A stretch of DNA of 27,801 bases from W2P13-069 sp963590525. GTDB taxonomy: Bacteria; Actinomycetota; Coriobacteriia; Coriobacteriales; QAMH01. The DNA is taken from the NCBI GenBank assembly GCA_963590525.1, contig CAVAPV010000027.1, positions 1-27,801 of the forward strand, in the 5' to 3' direction. Below are positions 1 to 7,252 of this stretch, one piece after another; positions within the stretch are counted from its first letter, which is position 1, and every line of letters begins with the position of its first letter. The translations under genes and the position numbers were made by a program. The notes beneath the pieces were generated by a model. The model did not search any database. It was not told the DNA's origin and saw only the letters and a list, made by a program, of their open reading frames with translations.

Positions 1-32
1 TCATAAGGCTGTGAGGACGACTCCCCTGCTCG

Positions 33-824
33 TTACTTGCCTGCGGGCTCGGTAAGCACCTCGCGCAGATTGCTGCGGCGTTGATCGTCATAGCCCAACA
101 CCACGGTCATAAACGGTTCCATGCCGCCATAACGCTGTCCGACCGACTCGTAAAACGCCTCCAGGTTCTCTGGCCACGCACGGTGATTGTTGGTCACCAC
201 CCATGCAGCCTCCTCGTCGCCGCCCATGAGACGCTTGAAGCGCGCAAAGGTCGACTGGATGTTCTTGTCGCGCCCTATGTTGGTAAGCAGATAATCGGCG
301 AGTATGTCCTCTCTGCTTGCACCAAGCACCGTGAGCACTAACAGCGCCAGGATACCGGCTCGGTCCTTGCCGCCGCTGCAATGCTCGTAGACGGGCTTGC
401 CTGCCAAGGCGCAAGAAAAGATCTGGTCGAGCGCCGCGCGCATCTGCCCGGTAGTAAGCGGGTTGGGCATGGCACGGTAGAAGTCATCCGGATCGCAAAC
501 GATGTCATGCCCGCTCACGACGCTGCCCTCGATGGAGCGCGTGTACTCGATACCCACCTTCTCCAAATCGTAGAAGGGGATATGCAGGTTGTCTGCGCCG
601 GGGATGGCAACATCGGGCTTTGCCTCGCGCTCCCATCCGCAGCGCACATCCACCACGCAGCGGATGCCCAGCTCCTCTGAGAGCTTGCGCACGTCTTCAG
701 CAGTGGCTTTGCACAACGCGTCACCGCGATAAATGAGTCCACGTCGCACAACGCGCCCGCCCGCCACGGGGATACCCCCTAGGTCGCGCACGTTGGTTGC
801 GCCCTCAAGCTCGATTACCCTCAT
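33..824 (-). CDS. Tyrosine-protein phosphatase, Y_phosphatase3-like
   Basis: This 263-residue protein looks like a cytoplasmic protein-tyrosine/lipid phosphatase. It opens with NVRDLGG (residues 11-17), the usual N-terminal signature of this family. It carries the cysteine phosphatase P-loop HCSGGKDR (His148, Cys149, Arg155), in which Cys would be the nucleophile and Arg would bind phosphate. I chose the ATG at 824 because AGAGGGG lies about eight bases upstream. An in-frame extension to 1016 exists, but it has no such site and would run into the start region of the divergent gene at 1006. The gene is divergent from that PD-(D/E)XK-like gene with a gap of about 180 bases. No signal peptide or membrane segment is visible. 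The family assignment is firm; the substrate is unknown. Confidence 0.88.
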   Translation of the reverse strand: MRVIELEGATNVRDLGGIPVAGGRVVRRGLIYRGDALCKATAEDVRKLSEELGIRCVVDVRCGWEREAKPDVAIPGADNLHIPFYDLEKVGIEYTRSIEGSVVSGHDIVCDPDDFYRAMPNPLTTGQMRAALDQIFSCALAGKPVYEHCSGGKDRAGILALLVLTVLGASREDILADYLLTNIGRDKNIQSTFARFKRLMGGDEEAAWVVTNNHRAWPENLEAFYESVGQRYGGMEPFMTVVLGYDDQRRSNLREVLTEPAGK

Positions 825-1005
825 TGCCTTGCCCCTCTGCTGGCTGCGCATTGCAAGAGCGCCGCCTGTAGTCAAACGCCGCCTATAGTAGCGCATATCC
901 GCAAGGCTTGCGGCAATGCAAGCTCCAACAACAGATGTCCTCATAAACAGTTGGAATACCAATGGCGTATCATGCTTGCGATTTAGGCAACGGCAAGGAG
1001 CACTC

Positions 1006-1749
1006 ATGGTTCCCAACTTCTACGACTATCTGTACAACGGCTACACAGGCGAATTCCAACTAATGGGTGCGCTGTACCGCAACGGGCTCGATGCGTTGCG
1101 TCCGCCGGCAGACATGGGCGTAGACGTGGTGTCGGTAAACCTCAAGGCCCAGCTTGAAGATCCATCCGCGCCGCCAGAAACCTTCATGTTCCAAGTGAAG
1201 ACAGCCGTCGTGACCATCCAAGAGCCGCAAGATGGCCAACGCGGCTATACCTCGGCCTTCTTCATGCTCAAAGAAAGCGAGATCGACATGCTATGCGCGG
1301 CGCGCACTCGTGCGCTGGTGTGCTACGTCTTTGACGAACGCGGAGACATGCTCACCGATGCCTACGAATCGCCGTTTATCTGCTTTTGGATCGACGGCAA
1401 GCACTTGCAAAAGCTGCGCGAGGCGGGTGCTTTTACGCAAGCCAGCAACGGAAAGCTCGCGATAACCTGCCAACTGCGAGAACCCGCCGATGAAAACGGC
1501 CACTGGTATGCCTCGATCGTCGATCGCAGGGGACGCCAAGTAGATGGCGGCTACCTGGGGTCTCTCGATGCCGACGGCAACATGAAAGACTGCCCCGACG
1601 GCGCCGACCACTACAGCATCCGCGGTTTTTTAGAACATATGCGCAAACCTCAACAACAGCCGCAGTCTGAAACCGACGCTGCCGCAGCCCAAAAGGAAAA
1701 TACAGCTGCATCATCCGAGCAATCCGATGCTGTCGAGCTGCCCTGGTAG
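1006..1749 (+). CDS. Putative PD-(D/E)XK nuclease-fold protein (DUF4365/Mrr-like core)
   Basis: This is a 247-residue soluble protein. The N-terminal 70 residues resemble the restriction-endonuclease-like fold. Glu16 lies in a GEFQLMGAL helix, followed by an RNG turn, then GVD (Asp40) at the start of a strand and FQVK (Gln63, Lys65) in the next strand. This E...D...QxK order is the catalytic pattern of DUF4365, Mrr and Hjc-like members. The rest, about residues 71-215, is not recognised, and the last 35 residues are a Gln/Ala/Ser/Glu-rich tail ending ELPW. The start is ATG 1006 with AAGGAG six bases upstream; an upstream in-frame extension to 916 lacks a ribosome site. It converges on the VirD4-like gene with only 46 bases between stops. 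Fold assignment is an inference from motif spacing. No methylase partner is present. Confidence 0.6.
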   Translation: MVPNFYDYLYNGYTGEFQLMGALYRNGLDALRPPADMGVDVVSVNLKAQLEDPSAPPETFMFQVKTAVVTIQEPQDGQRGYTSAFFMLKESEIDMLCAARTRALVCYVFDERGDMLTDAYESPFICFWIDGKHLQKLREAGAFTQASNGKLAITCQLREPADENGHWYASIVDRRGRQVDGGYLGSLDADGNMKDCPDGADHYSIRGFLEHMRKPQQQPQSETDAAAAQKENTAASSEQSDAVELPW

Positions 1750-1795
1750 CGGCTCAAGTCGAACCTACCCGGCACCATTGCATCATGAGCGACCC

Positions 1796-3322
1796 TCACG
1801 CCGCTGTTCCTGCCTGCCCCACGCCAGTAGCCGGCAGCTCATCAGCACCTTCCAAACCGAGCTCCTCGAAGTCGTACCACTCCTCATCGTCATCGCAAGG
1901 GCTTGACGCAGGCACGCGCAAAACAGATGGAAAACCCCTGCGCTCGCGGCTTGCATCTCTGGCCGCGTTTTCCTCAAGAGCTGCAAGCTCCGGATAGCTA
2001 GGGTGCTGCTCCAGGCAGAAAGCAGGCTCCATGCTCCCACGCTGTCCGCGCACAAACAGCCACCATTGACCTGCAGGTGTTTGCAGCAACGCGCTGGCCG
2101 GCTTGTTGGCGCGCATGGAGAAATAGTTGGCAGTCCTGTCGTCTTGAAAGGCGAGTACCAGCTGCGCATCGCAGTTGCCGACGATCGAATTAGCCGTGGG
2201 TTCACCGTAGCGTGCCTCGATCTGGCTCACCGTCTGGCAGATGATCGTGGCGCTTATCTCGCGGCTGCGAATGATCGAGAGCATGTCGTCGAATCCGGGC
2301 AGGCTCAGATTGGCAAAATCATCCAACACAAAGCGCACGGGCACGGGCAGGCGTTGTTGAGCATAATCGTGATCGGCCGAGTCGATCAAGGCAGCAAACG
2401 CCTGTCGCAAAAACATGCTCGTGAGCTTGGTGAGACTGCGATCGGTATCGCTCATAGTGACGAAAAGCGCCCGTCTCTCGCGCCCAAGATCGCGAAAATC
2501 CACCTGAGGCTGGCGCTCGTAAGCATCGACCGCCTCTGGAAACCCAAACGGCATCAGGCTCGACGCGATAATGCCCAAGATGCTCGAATGCATCTTCTCT
2601 GCCCCGGTTGTGACTTTGGTGCGACGGTAAAGCGTCACCGCAAAGGACCTGGGGTCATCGGCCTCGAGTTGGGCGAACATAGAATCGATGCGGCCGATGC
2701 AGGCCTGCTCAAACACCCACAGCACAGAGGACATGGTCCACTCGCTGCTGGGCAGGGCCTCGAAGACATAGGTGATATACGCCGCAAGGTAGTTGACCGC
2801 CGCTTGAGGCCAAAACGGATCCGAAACATGGTCTTCGACGGGGCAGATGGCCGATGCGATGGTGATGATATCTTGCTGCATAGGGCGCCCGTAGCGGTTG
2901 AACCTGACATGCCGCAGCGGGTTGTAGCCCACCGTACCATCCATAGAAGTGAAATCCAGCTGATCAACACGGTAGCCGCGCGCCCGCAGAAACGGGCCCA
3001 TCTCACGGTACAAGGCCCCCTTGCAGTCGAGCACGATATACGAGCCATGGGCTTGCATGAGGTTTGGCTTCACGTGATGGCGCGTTTTGCCGCCTCCAGA
3101 GCAGCCCAGCACCAGCACGTTGTTGTTGAGGCCGCTTTCCCAAGTGTCGGTTTCAAGGCTCGTAACGCCCGTAAGCAAAGTGCGCCCACGATAAGCGCGA
3201 CGGGGATCAGCAACAGGGCGAGCTGCCGCGACCCAAGTGGCGGCCGCAGAAGCAGCTGCAGAGCGGGCGGGCTTGGATAGAGGTGCTGCATCAAACAAGG
3301 TCTGGGTTGCAGTGGTTTTCAT
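1796..3322 (-). CDS. VirD4/TraG-family coupling ATPase without visible membrane anchor
   Basis: This 508-residue P-loop ATPase has the type IV coupling protein fold. The Walker A is GCSGGGKT (residues 73-80) and the Walker B-like strand YIVLDCKG ends near 102. The family motif SDPFWPQAA is at 167-175. A TraM-recognition-type segment, VLDDFANLSLPGFDDML, starts near 332 and is followed by the QxxxQIEARYG sensor region. Asp335 stands where most relatives have Glu. VirD4 proteins normally begin with two membrane helices, whereas the 60 residues before the ATPase core here are Ala/Thr-rich and hydrophilic. The start at 3322 has AAGGAG seven bases upstream. No relaxase, VirB4 or other conjugation gene lies in the window. 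The gene follows the ClpP-like gene on the same strand with a 111-base gap. It could be a conjugation remnant or a soluble motor paired with the protease. Confidence 0.85.
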   Translation of the reverse strand: MKTTATQTLFDAAPLSKPARSAAASAAATWVAAARPVADPRRAYRGRTLLTGVTSLETDTWESGLNNNVLVLGCSGGGKTRHHVKPNLMQAHGSYIVLDCKGALYREMGPFLRARGYRVDQLDFTSMDGTVGYNPLRHVRFNRYGRPMQQDIITIASAICPVEDHVSDPFWPQAAVNYLAAYITYVFEALPSSEWTMSSVLWVFEQACIGRIDSMFAQLEADDPRSFAVTLYRRTKVTTGAEKMHSSILGIIASSLMPFGFPEAVDAYERQPQVDFRDLGRERRALFVTMSDTDRSLTKLTSMFLRQAFAALIDSADHDYAQQRLPVPVRFVLDDFANLSLPGFDDMLSIIRSREISATIICQTVSQIEARYGEPTANSIVGNCDAQLVLAFQDDRTANYFSMRANKPASALLQTPAGQWWLFVRGQRGSMEPAFCLEQHPSYPELAALEENAARDASRERRGFPSVLRVPASSPCDDDEEWYDFEELGLEGADELPATGVGQAGTAA

Positions 3323-3433
3323 GGAGATTCTCCTTAATAGGTGAGTTAGAGCAGAAGGAAGGGCTGGCGGCGAAGAGTCACGGACGGAGAGGTATCGAAA
3401 CAAACGCGAGGTCAAAGCGCTGCCGCGCAAGCG

Positions 3434-4024
3434 CTACAGCCTGTTGATCACGTTATCCGCCAGATGCGCGGCCACCGCCTCCTCCGCCTCGAAATACGTA
3501 TCGCGAGCCGTTAGCTCGAAGACGTGCTCAAGCGTCATGCCGGTATGATCGGCTATCACTTGCGCGGTGATATCACGGATGCGCATCAGGTCGTCGGCAC
3601 GTGCCTTCACAGAAAGCGCGCTGCCTCCCACTCCCCCACCGATAAGCGGGTCGTGGATCATCACACGGCTATGCGGCAGCATGTCGCGCGTGTCGCCAGC
3701 TATAAACAGCAACGCGGCCATGCTGGCTGCAAGCCCCAGGCACACGGTACGCACAGGGCAGCTGATGGCACTCATCACATCGTAGAGCGCCAGGCCGGAT
3801 TGCACCTCTCCACCGGGGCTATTGATAAAAAGCGTAACGGGTTTTGCAGGGTCCAACCTTTGCAGATGCCGCATACCGCGGATGATGTCCGCAACCGACT
3901 CCGCATCGACGGGACCGCACAGCTCGAGCTCACGACAAGCGAGCATCTCATCGCGGATGTCAAATCGCTCAAGTCCAAGCGCGGTTTCTTGCATGATCTG
4001 AGGCGAGTAGGTAAAGCTGCTCAT
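3434..4024 (-). CDS. ClpP-like serine protease
   Basis: This 196-residue protein has the ClpP/crotonase fold, close to the usual ClpP length. All three catalytic residues are visible: Ser101 in AASMAA, His124 in RVMIHDP and Asp175 in ARDTYF. The FINSPGG loop (67-72 region) that shapes the oxyanion hole is also intact. It differs from housekeeping ClpP, which has GxASMGA and MIHQP, so it is probably a paralogue. There is no N-terminal secretion signal. The ATG at 4024 has AAGGAAG eight bases upstream. The only neighbour on its strand is the VirD4-like ATPase gene; no clpX, clpC or clpA partner is in the window. Phage head-maturation ClpP-like proteases look similar, but no phage genes surround it. 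The protease call is firm; the partner and substrate are unknown. Confidence 0.88.
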   Translation of the reverse strand: MSSFTYSPQIMQETALGLERFDIRDEMLACRELELCGPVDAESVADIIRGMRHLQRLDPAKPVTLFINSPGGEVQSGLALYDVMSAISCPVRTVCLGLAASMAALLFIAGDTRDMLPHSRVMIHDPLIGGGVGGSALSVKARADDLMRIRDITAQVIADHTGMTLEHVFELTARDTYFEAEEAVAAHLADNVINRL

Positions 4025-4535
4025 GAGGAAGGCTTCCTTTCATAGGGGCAAAGCGCAAAGAGCACGACAATGCCGCTGGATAAGACGCGCAGGTCAAGGA
4101 CAGAGAAACGCAGACGCTGCCAATTGCGGTGCATCTCAAAAACGTGAGAAACCAGCTTTGACCTGCTTAAAAGAGCTATTTGGTTGTGATGGTGAAATTG
4201 CCCACATGTAACACGCTGCCGCGTTGAACGCGAACAAGCAAAGACCGCCGCTGCAGTCCCCATGTGAGTTAAAAGAAAAGCGGCAATGCCGCAACGGGTG
4301 CGTCTTGCACTATAACAGCCCTTTTTGCCGTTGGGTGGCAGAAAAATCTATACGTTCAACTTTTTGGACAGAAAGCGCCCGTCTCTCGCGGCCAAGTTAC
4401 GGTACGTACAAGCACCGTGCAGCTCGATCATTCCCCCTGCAGCACAACGCCGCCAGCCCCAACTCGAGGCGGTAGACACGCTGATTAGGGATAAAATGCA
4501 AACTCCTTACCCAAACCCTTGCAGGAAGAACCTCG
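4025..4535. other. Gene-poor divergent region between clpP-like and aldolase genes
   Basis: About 510 bases hold no convincing gene; the short open frames lack ribosome sites. On the minus strand a small hairpin (arms GCGGCA/TGCCGC, 4280-4292) is followed by a T-rich stretch at 4271-4279. It would sit in the 5' leader of the clpP-like unit and could act as an attenuator. A possible -10 (TAAAAT, 4492-4497) precedes the aldolase gene, without a good -35. A 25-base near-copy of VirD4-like coding sequence lies at 4372-4396. Confidence 0.4.
4372..4396 (+). repeat. 25-base near-identical copy of a VirD4-like gene segment
   Basis: These 25 bases match 2464-2488, inside the VirD4-like gene, at 24 positions and in the same orientation. 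Read on the minus strand in the VirD4 frame, the intergenic copy also spells LGRERRAL, with a stop codon immediately before it. Similarity fades within a few bases on either side. The site may be a remnant of a second VirD4-like gene or a small gene-conversion scar. Confidence 0.5.
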
Positions 4536-5564
4536 ATGACACTCCATTTTGACAGCGATTACATGCAGGGCGCACATCCACGCATCCTTGAGCGTCTGGC
4601 TACCACCAACAGCACGCAGTTTGCAGGCTACGGCTGCGATGAGGTCTGCGACGCAGCGCGCAGCAAGATTCGCGCTGCCTGCAATGCCCCGCAAGCCAGC
4701 GTGCATTTCTTGGTAGGGGGCACGCAAACCAATGTCATCGTACTCGACCAGCTGCTCAAGCCCTGGCAAGGCGTATTAGTTGCGCAATCAGGGCATGTCG
4801 AGGTGCACGAGGCAGGCGCAGTGGAGTTCACGGGTCACAAAGTGCTGCCACTGCCAGAGCAAGGCGGCAAGGTTGCTGCCTCAAGCGTCATCGATTACTG
4901 CGAGACCTTCTTTGCCGATGCCAACCACGAGCACATGGTCGAGCCCGGCGTGCTCTACATCAGCCAGCCAACGGAATACGGCACGCTGTACTCGCTGGCA
5001 GAGCTCAAAGAGCTGCGATCTGCCTGCGATCGCTTTGGCCTGCGTCTCTACGTTGACGGTGCGCGTCTGGCCTATGCGCTGGGCTGTCCCGCCAACGACG
5101 TGCAGCTACCCGACCTGGCCCAATTGGCAGACGCTTTCTACATCGGCGGCACCAAGTGCGGCGCCCTCATGGGAGAAGCGGTTGTCTTTAGCAATCCCAG
5201 CTTGGCAGACCACTTCTTTACCCAGATCAAGCGCCACGGCGGGCTTTTGGCCAAGGGCTGGCTGCTGGGCCTGCAATTTGACGAGCTTTTTGAGGACGAC
5301 CTGTACCGTGAGATCGGCGTTCATGCCATCAAGCAGGCAGATCGCATCCGCGCAGCACTTGCAGCCAAAAGCTATAAGCCCTACATCGACTCACCCACAA
5401 ACCAGATATTCGTCGTGCTGGATAACGACACTGCAAAGAGGTTGCGGCAAGAGGTGACGATGGGATTTTGGGAGAAGCAAGACAACACGCACTCCATCAT
5501 GCGCTTTGCAACCAGCTGGGCCACAAAACCCGAGGATGTTGACGCGCTTATCGAGCTGTTGTGA
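4536..5564 (+). CDS. L-threonine aldolase-type PLP enzyme
   Basis: This 342-residue, fold-type I PLP enzyme of the beta-eliminating lyase/threonine aldolase family would cleave L-threonine or related beta-hydroxy amino acids to glycine plus an aldehyde in the cytoplasm. The pyridoxal phosphate lysine is most likely Lys207 in the family motif GGTKCGALMGEA. YVDGARL (172-178) supplies the aspartate that contacts the cofactor nitrogen. HFLVGGTQTN (57-66) forms the phosphate-binding turn. Length is normal for the family. The ATG at 4536 has AGGAAG about seven bases upstream. The gene stands alone, and a TetR gene follows 100 bases downstream with its own promoter. Related lyases such as tyrosine phenol-lyase are longer, so threonine aldolase is the best call. 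Stereospecificity cannot be told. Confidence 0.88.
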   Translation: MTLHFDSDYMQGAHPRILERLATTNSTQFAGYGCDEVCDAARSKIRAACNAPQASVHFLVGGTQTNVIVLDQLLKPWQGVLVAQSGHVEVHEAGAVEFTGHKVLPLPEQGGKVAASSVIDYCETFFADANHEHMVEPGVLYISQPTEYGTLYSLAELKELRSACDRFGLRLYVDGARLAYALGCPANDVQLPDLAQLADAFYIGGTKCGALMGEAVVFSNPSLADHFFTQIKRHGGLLAKGWLLGLQFDELFEDDLYREIGVHAIKQADRIRAALAAKSYKPYIDSPTNQIFVVLDNDTAKRLRQEVTMGFWEKQDNTHSIMRFATSWATKPEDVDALIELL

Positions 5565-5594
5565 GCACATAGAGTGGCAGACAGCCCGGCAATC

Positions 5595-5628
5595 TTGACG
5601 CCGGACGCCCGCTTCGCGCATATATACT
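5595..5628 (+). promoter_or_regulatory. Candidate promoter for the TetR gene at 5667
   Basis: TTGACG (5595-5600) is followed by overlapping -10 candidates CATATA and TATACT (5619-5628). The best -35 fits the weaker -10 with an 18-base spacer, while TATACT would need 22. The Shine-Dalgarno and GTG start follow within 40 bases. Confidence 0.4.
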
Positions 5629-5666
5629 GTTGCGCAGCAAGAAGCAGCAAGACAAGGAGCAGTTAG

Positions 5667-6380
5667 GTGGCACAACGCAAAGACGGTCTCGAAACCAAGC
5701 GCAAGGTACTTTCTGCCTGTGTGAGGCTCTTTATCGAGCAAGGCTACCATGCCACGACGGTAAGCCAGATCGTCGAGGAAGCCGGCGTGTCGCGCGGGAG
5801 CTACCAAAACATCTTCCCCACCAAAGACTCCATCTTGCTCGAGCTTACGCAGACGATGTTTAGCGGCCAGTTTGCAGCGGCGCGCAAAGCCGCTGGCAAG
5901 GCAGACCTGCCGCCTATCTACACCTACGCCATAGAGACCGCGCTGCAGCTCACCATCGCCGAGCTCAACGAGAACATCCGCGACATCTACGTAGAGGCCT
6001 ACACCGTTCCCGCCACGATCGACCTCATCCGCATCAAGACCAGCTCGATGCTCTACAAGATCTTTGGGGATAGGTTTCCCGAGTTTGGGGAAAGTGACTT
6101 CTACCAGCTCGACATAGGCAGCTCGGGTCTGATGCGCGGCTACATGCAGCGCAAATGCGATATGAACTTTACGCTCGAGCGCAAGCTGCAGCGCTTTACC
6201 GAGGCTTCGTTGCGCGTCTACCGCGTAAGCGAGGAGGAGATCGCGAGCATCAACGCCTTTATCGCAAGCATCGACGTGCGCACCGTCGCCAATAACATCA
6301 TGCAAAGCCTCTTTGCCATGCTAGAGATGAAGTACGACTTCAAGCTCACGCAAGACAGTATGCAGACAGAGGAGCTGTAG
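5667..6380 (+). CDS. TetR-family transcriptional regulator
   Basis: This 237-residue regulator has an N-terminal TetR helix-turn-helix at about residues 29-50 (motifs TVSQIVEEAGVSRGSYQNIF). The pattern of a helix, AGVSRGS turn and aromatic Y/F before the third helix is standard. The C-terminal ligand domain (60-237) is unlike the two other TetR proteins in the window and gives no clue to its ligand. The start is a GTG at 5667 with AAGGAG eight bases upstream. It is preceded by the aldolase gene and followed by a convergent unit. It may repress itself or the aldolase gene, but no clear palindrome was seen in the gap. Confidence 0.9.
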   Translation: MAQRKDGLETKRKVLSACVRLFIEQGYHATTVSQIVEEAGVSRGSYQNIFPTKDSILLELTQTMFSGQFAAARKAAGKADLPPIYTYAIETALQLTIAELNENIRDIYVEAYTVPATIDLIRIKTSSMLYKIFGDRFPEFGESDFYQLDIGSSGLMRGYMQRKCDMNFTLERKLQRFTEASLRVYRVSEEEIASINAFIASIDVRTVANNIMQSLFAMLEMKYDFKLTQDSMQTEEL

Positions 6381-6471
6381 CGCGGGAGGCAGATGACGGC
6401 AGCAGTCAGGGGCTAGCAGCCGAGGCTAATGACGAGCGACAGCTGATGTTAACGGCGACCGACTGTTGCTC

Positions 6472-6501
6472 AAAAGCGCCCGTCACCATAAAGGTGACGG
6501 G
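6472..6501 (-). terminator. Intrinsic terminator of the 6535-7107 gene
   Basis: On the minus strand a perfect nine-pair stem CCCGTCACC/GGTGACGGG (6479-6501, five-base loop) is followed by CGCTTTTG. It lies 33 bases past the stop of the minus-strand gene. It may also stop plus-strand reading from the TetR gene, although it lacks a T tract on that side. Confidence 0.7.
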
Positions 6502-6534
6502 GACGGGCCTAGCAAAGAAACGTTTCCTTGCTGC

Positions 6535-7107
6535 TTACAGGTCTTCGATTTTCCGCTCGTACTCGTCAGTCCAGCCGGGTTTGTCGTACCAGCTTCCGGA
6601 GCCGTCGGGAACAAGCTCACCGGGATCGAACCCCCTGCGTACGACGATGGCGTCCTCACAGAAGTCGTCCATGGAAAGGGCGATGCACTCCAGCCCGGTG
6701 CGCAACAGCACCGCCTTGGTGAAAGCGAACGTACTCTCTTTCCTGCCGTCATGCATCAGCGCGTCGTAATCGTTGACGAGGGACACGCCGTCGATCTCCC
6801 GGCCGATGGGGAGCTTGAAGGACGAGATCCCCTCGGGAAGCCAGATATCGCCCTCGGAGCGACCAAAGGAATAGGCGCCGGCATCGTCCCAGAAATCGGC
6901 GGCGATGTCGACTCGGACGAGCCTGACCCGCAGGTCGTAGAACTTGCCGTCCTCCATGTGGAGCCGGGCCACGGCGTAGAAAGTCGTCTTCCCCTCGACG
7001 GGGGTGAGGTCGAACCTGTAGCCCTCGATGCTCTCAAGCTTCCTGCCGAGAAGCGACGCAAGGAGGCTCCTGTCCTTGGCGGGGATGATGTAATCGTAGT
7101 CAGCCAT
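6535..7107 (-). CDS. Hypothetical 190-residue protein under the ACCGCC operator
   Basis: I do not recognise this protein. It is 190 residues, acidic, with many alternating hydrophobic strands, no membrane segment or signal peptide, and no cysteine motif. Notable stretches are an N-terminal DYDYIIPAKDRSLL, a central strand-rich FYDLRVRLVRVDIA, and an aromatic C-terminus WYDKPGWTDEYERKIEDL. The start is secure because AAAGGAGGA lies seven bases before the ATG. It follows the class II fic gene on the same strand but is separated from it by a terminator and its own operator. The same operator stands before that fic gene, so the two are probably co-regulated. It could be a Fic target, antitoxin or unrelated accessory protein. 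Confidence 0.75.
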   Translation of the reverse strand: MADYDYIIPAKDRSLLASLLGRKLESIEGYRFDLTPVEGKTTFYAVARLHMEDGKFYDLRVRLVRVDIAADFWDDAGAYSFGRSEGDIWLPEGISSFKLPIGREIDGVSLVNDYDALMHDGRKESTFAFTKAVLLRTGLECIALSMDDFCEDAIVVRRGFDPGELVPDGSGSWYDKPGWTDEYERKIEDL

Positions 7108-7156
7108 CAGTTTCCTCCTTTAATCACACAACTTGTCTGCAGCAAAATCACAGTCG

Positions 7157-7195
7157 TTTTACCGCCACTTTTTTACCGCCATTGGCGGTAAAAAA
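7157..7195. promoter_or_regulatory. Three-part ACCGCC operator upstream of the 7107 gene
   Basis: A half-site TTTTACCGCCA (7157-7167) is followed by a perfect inverted repeat with 13-base arms, TTTTTTACCGCCA and its complement, around one central base (7169-7195). The two direct ACCGCC copies are 14 bases apart. The same layout and spacing recurs at 8235-8272. It lies about 50 bases upstream of the hypothetical gene's start. Confidence 0.75.
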
Positions 7196-7222
7196 GGAGA
7201 AACGCTAGCGCTAGCGCTAGCG
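7190..7222 (-). terminator. Intrinsic terminator of the class II fic gene
   Basis: On the minus strand the stem CGCTAGCG/CGCTAGCG closes a CTAG loop (7203-7222, three GCTAGC units) and is followed by TTTCTCCTTTTTT. It lies 30 bases past the fic stop at 7253. Its T tract overlaps one arm of the operator at 7169-7195. Confidence 0.75.
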
Positions 7223-7252
7223 GACTATCCCACAGGTTCAAGGCCAACAAAC

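Noticed and set aside
2003..3280. 425-codon open frame on the plus strand
   Set aside because: It mirrors the VirD4-like gene, whose Walker motifs and ribosome site are convincing.
4301..4350. T-box riboswitch-like GGGTGG sequence
   Set aside because: The rest of the T-box antiterminator and specifier structure is missing.
5391..6305. 304-codon open frame on the minus strand
   Set aside because: It runs antisense to the aldolase end and the TetR gene, both well supported.
7204..7221. Three GCTAGC units as a possible microsatellite
   Set aside because: The position after the fic stop, the perfect stem and the following T tract explain it as a terminator.
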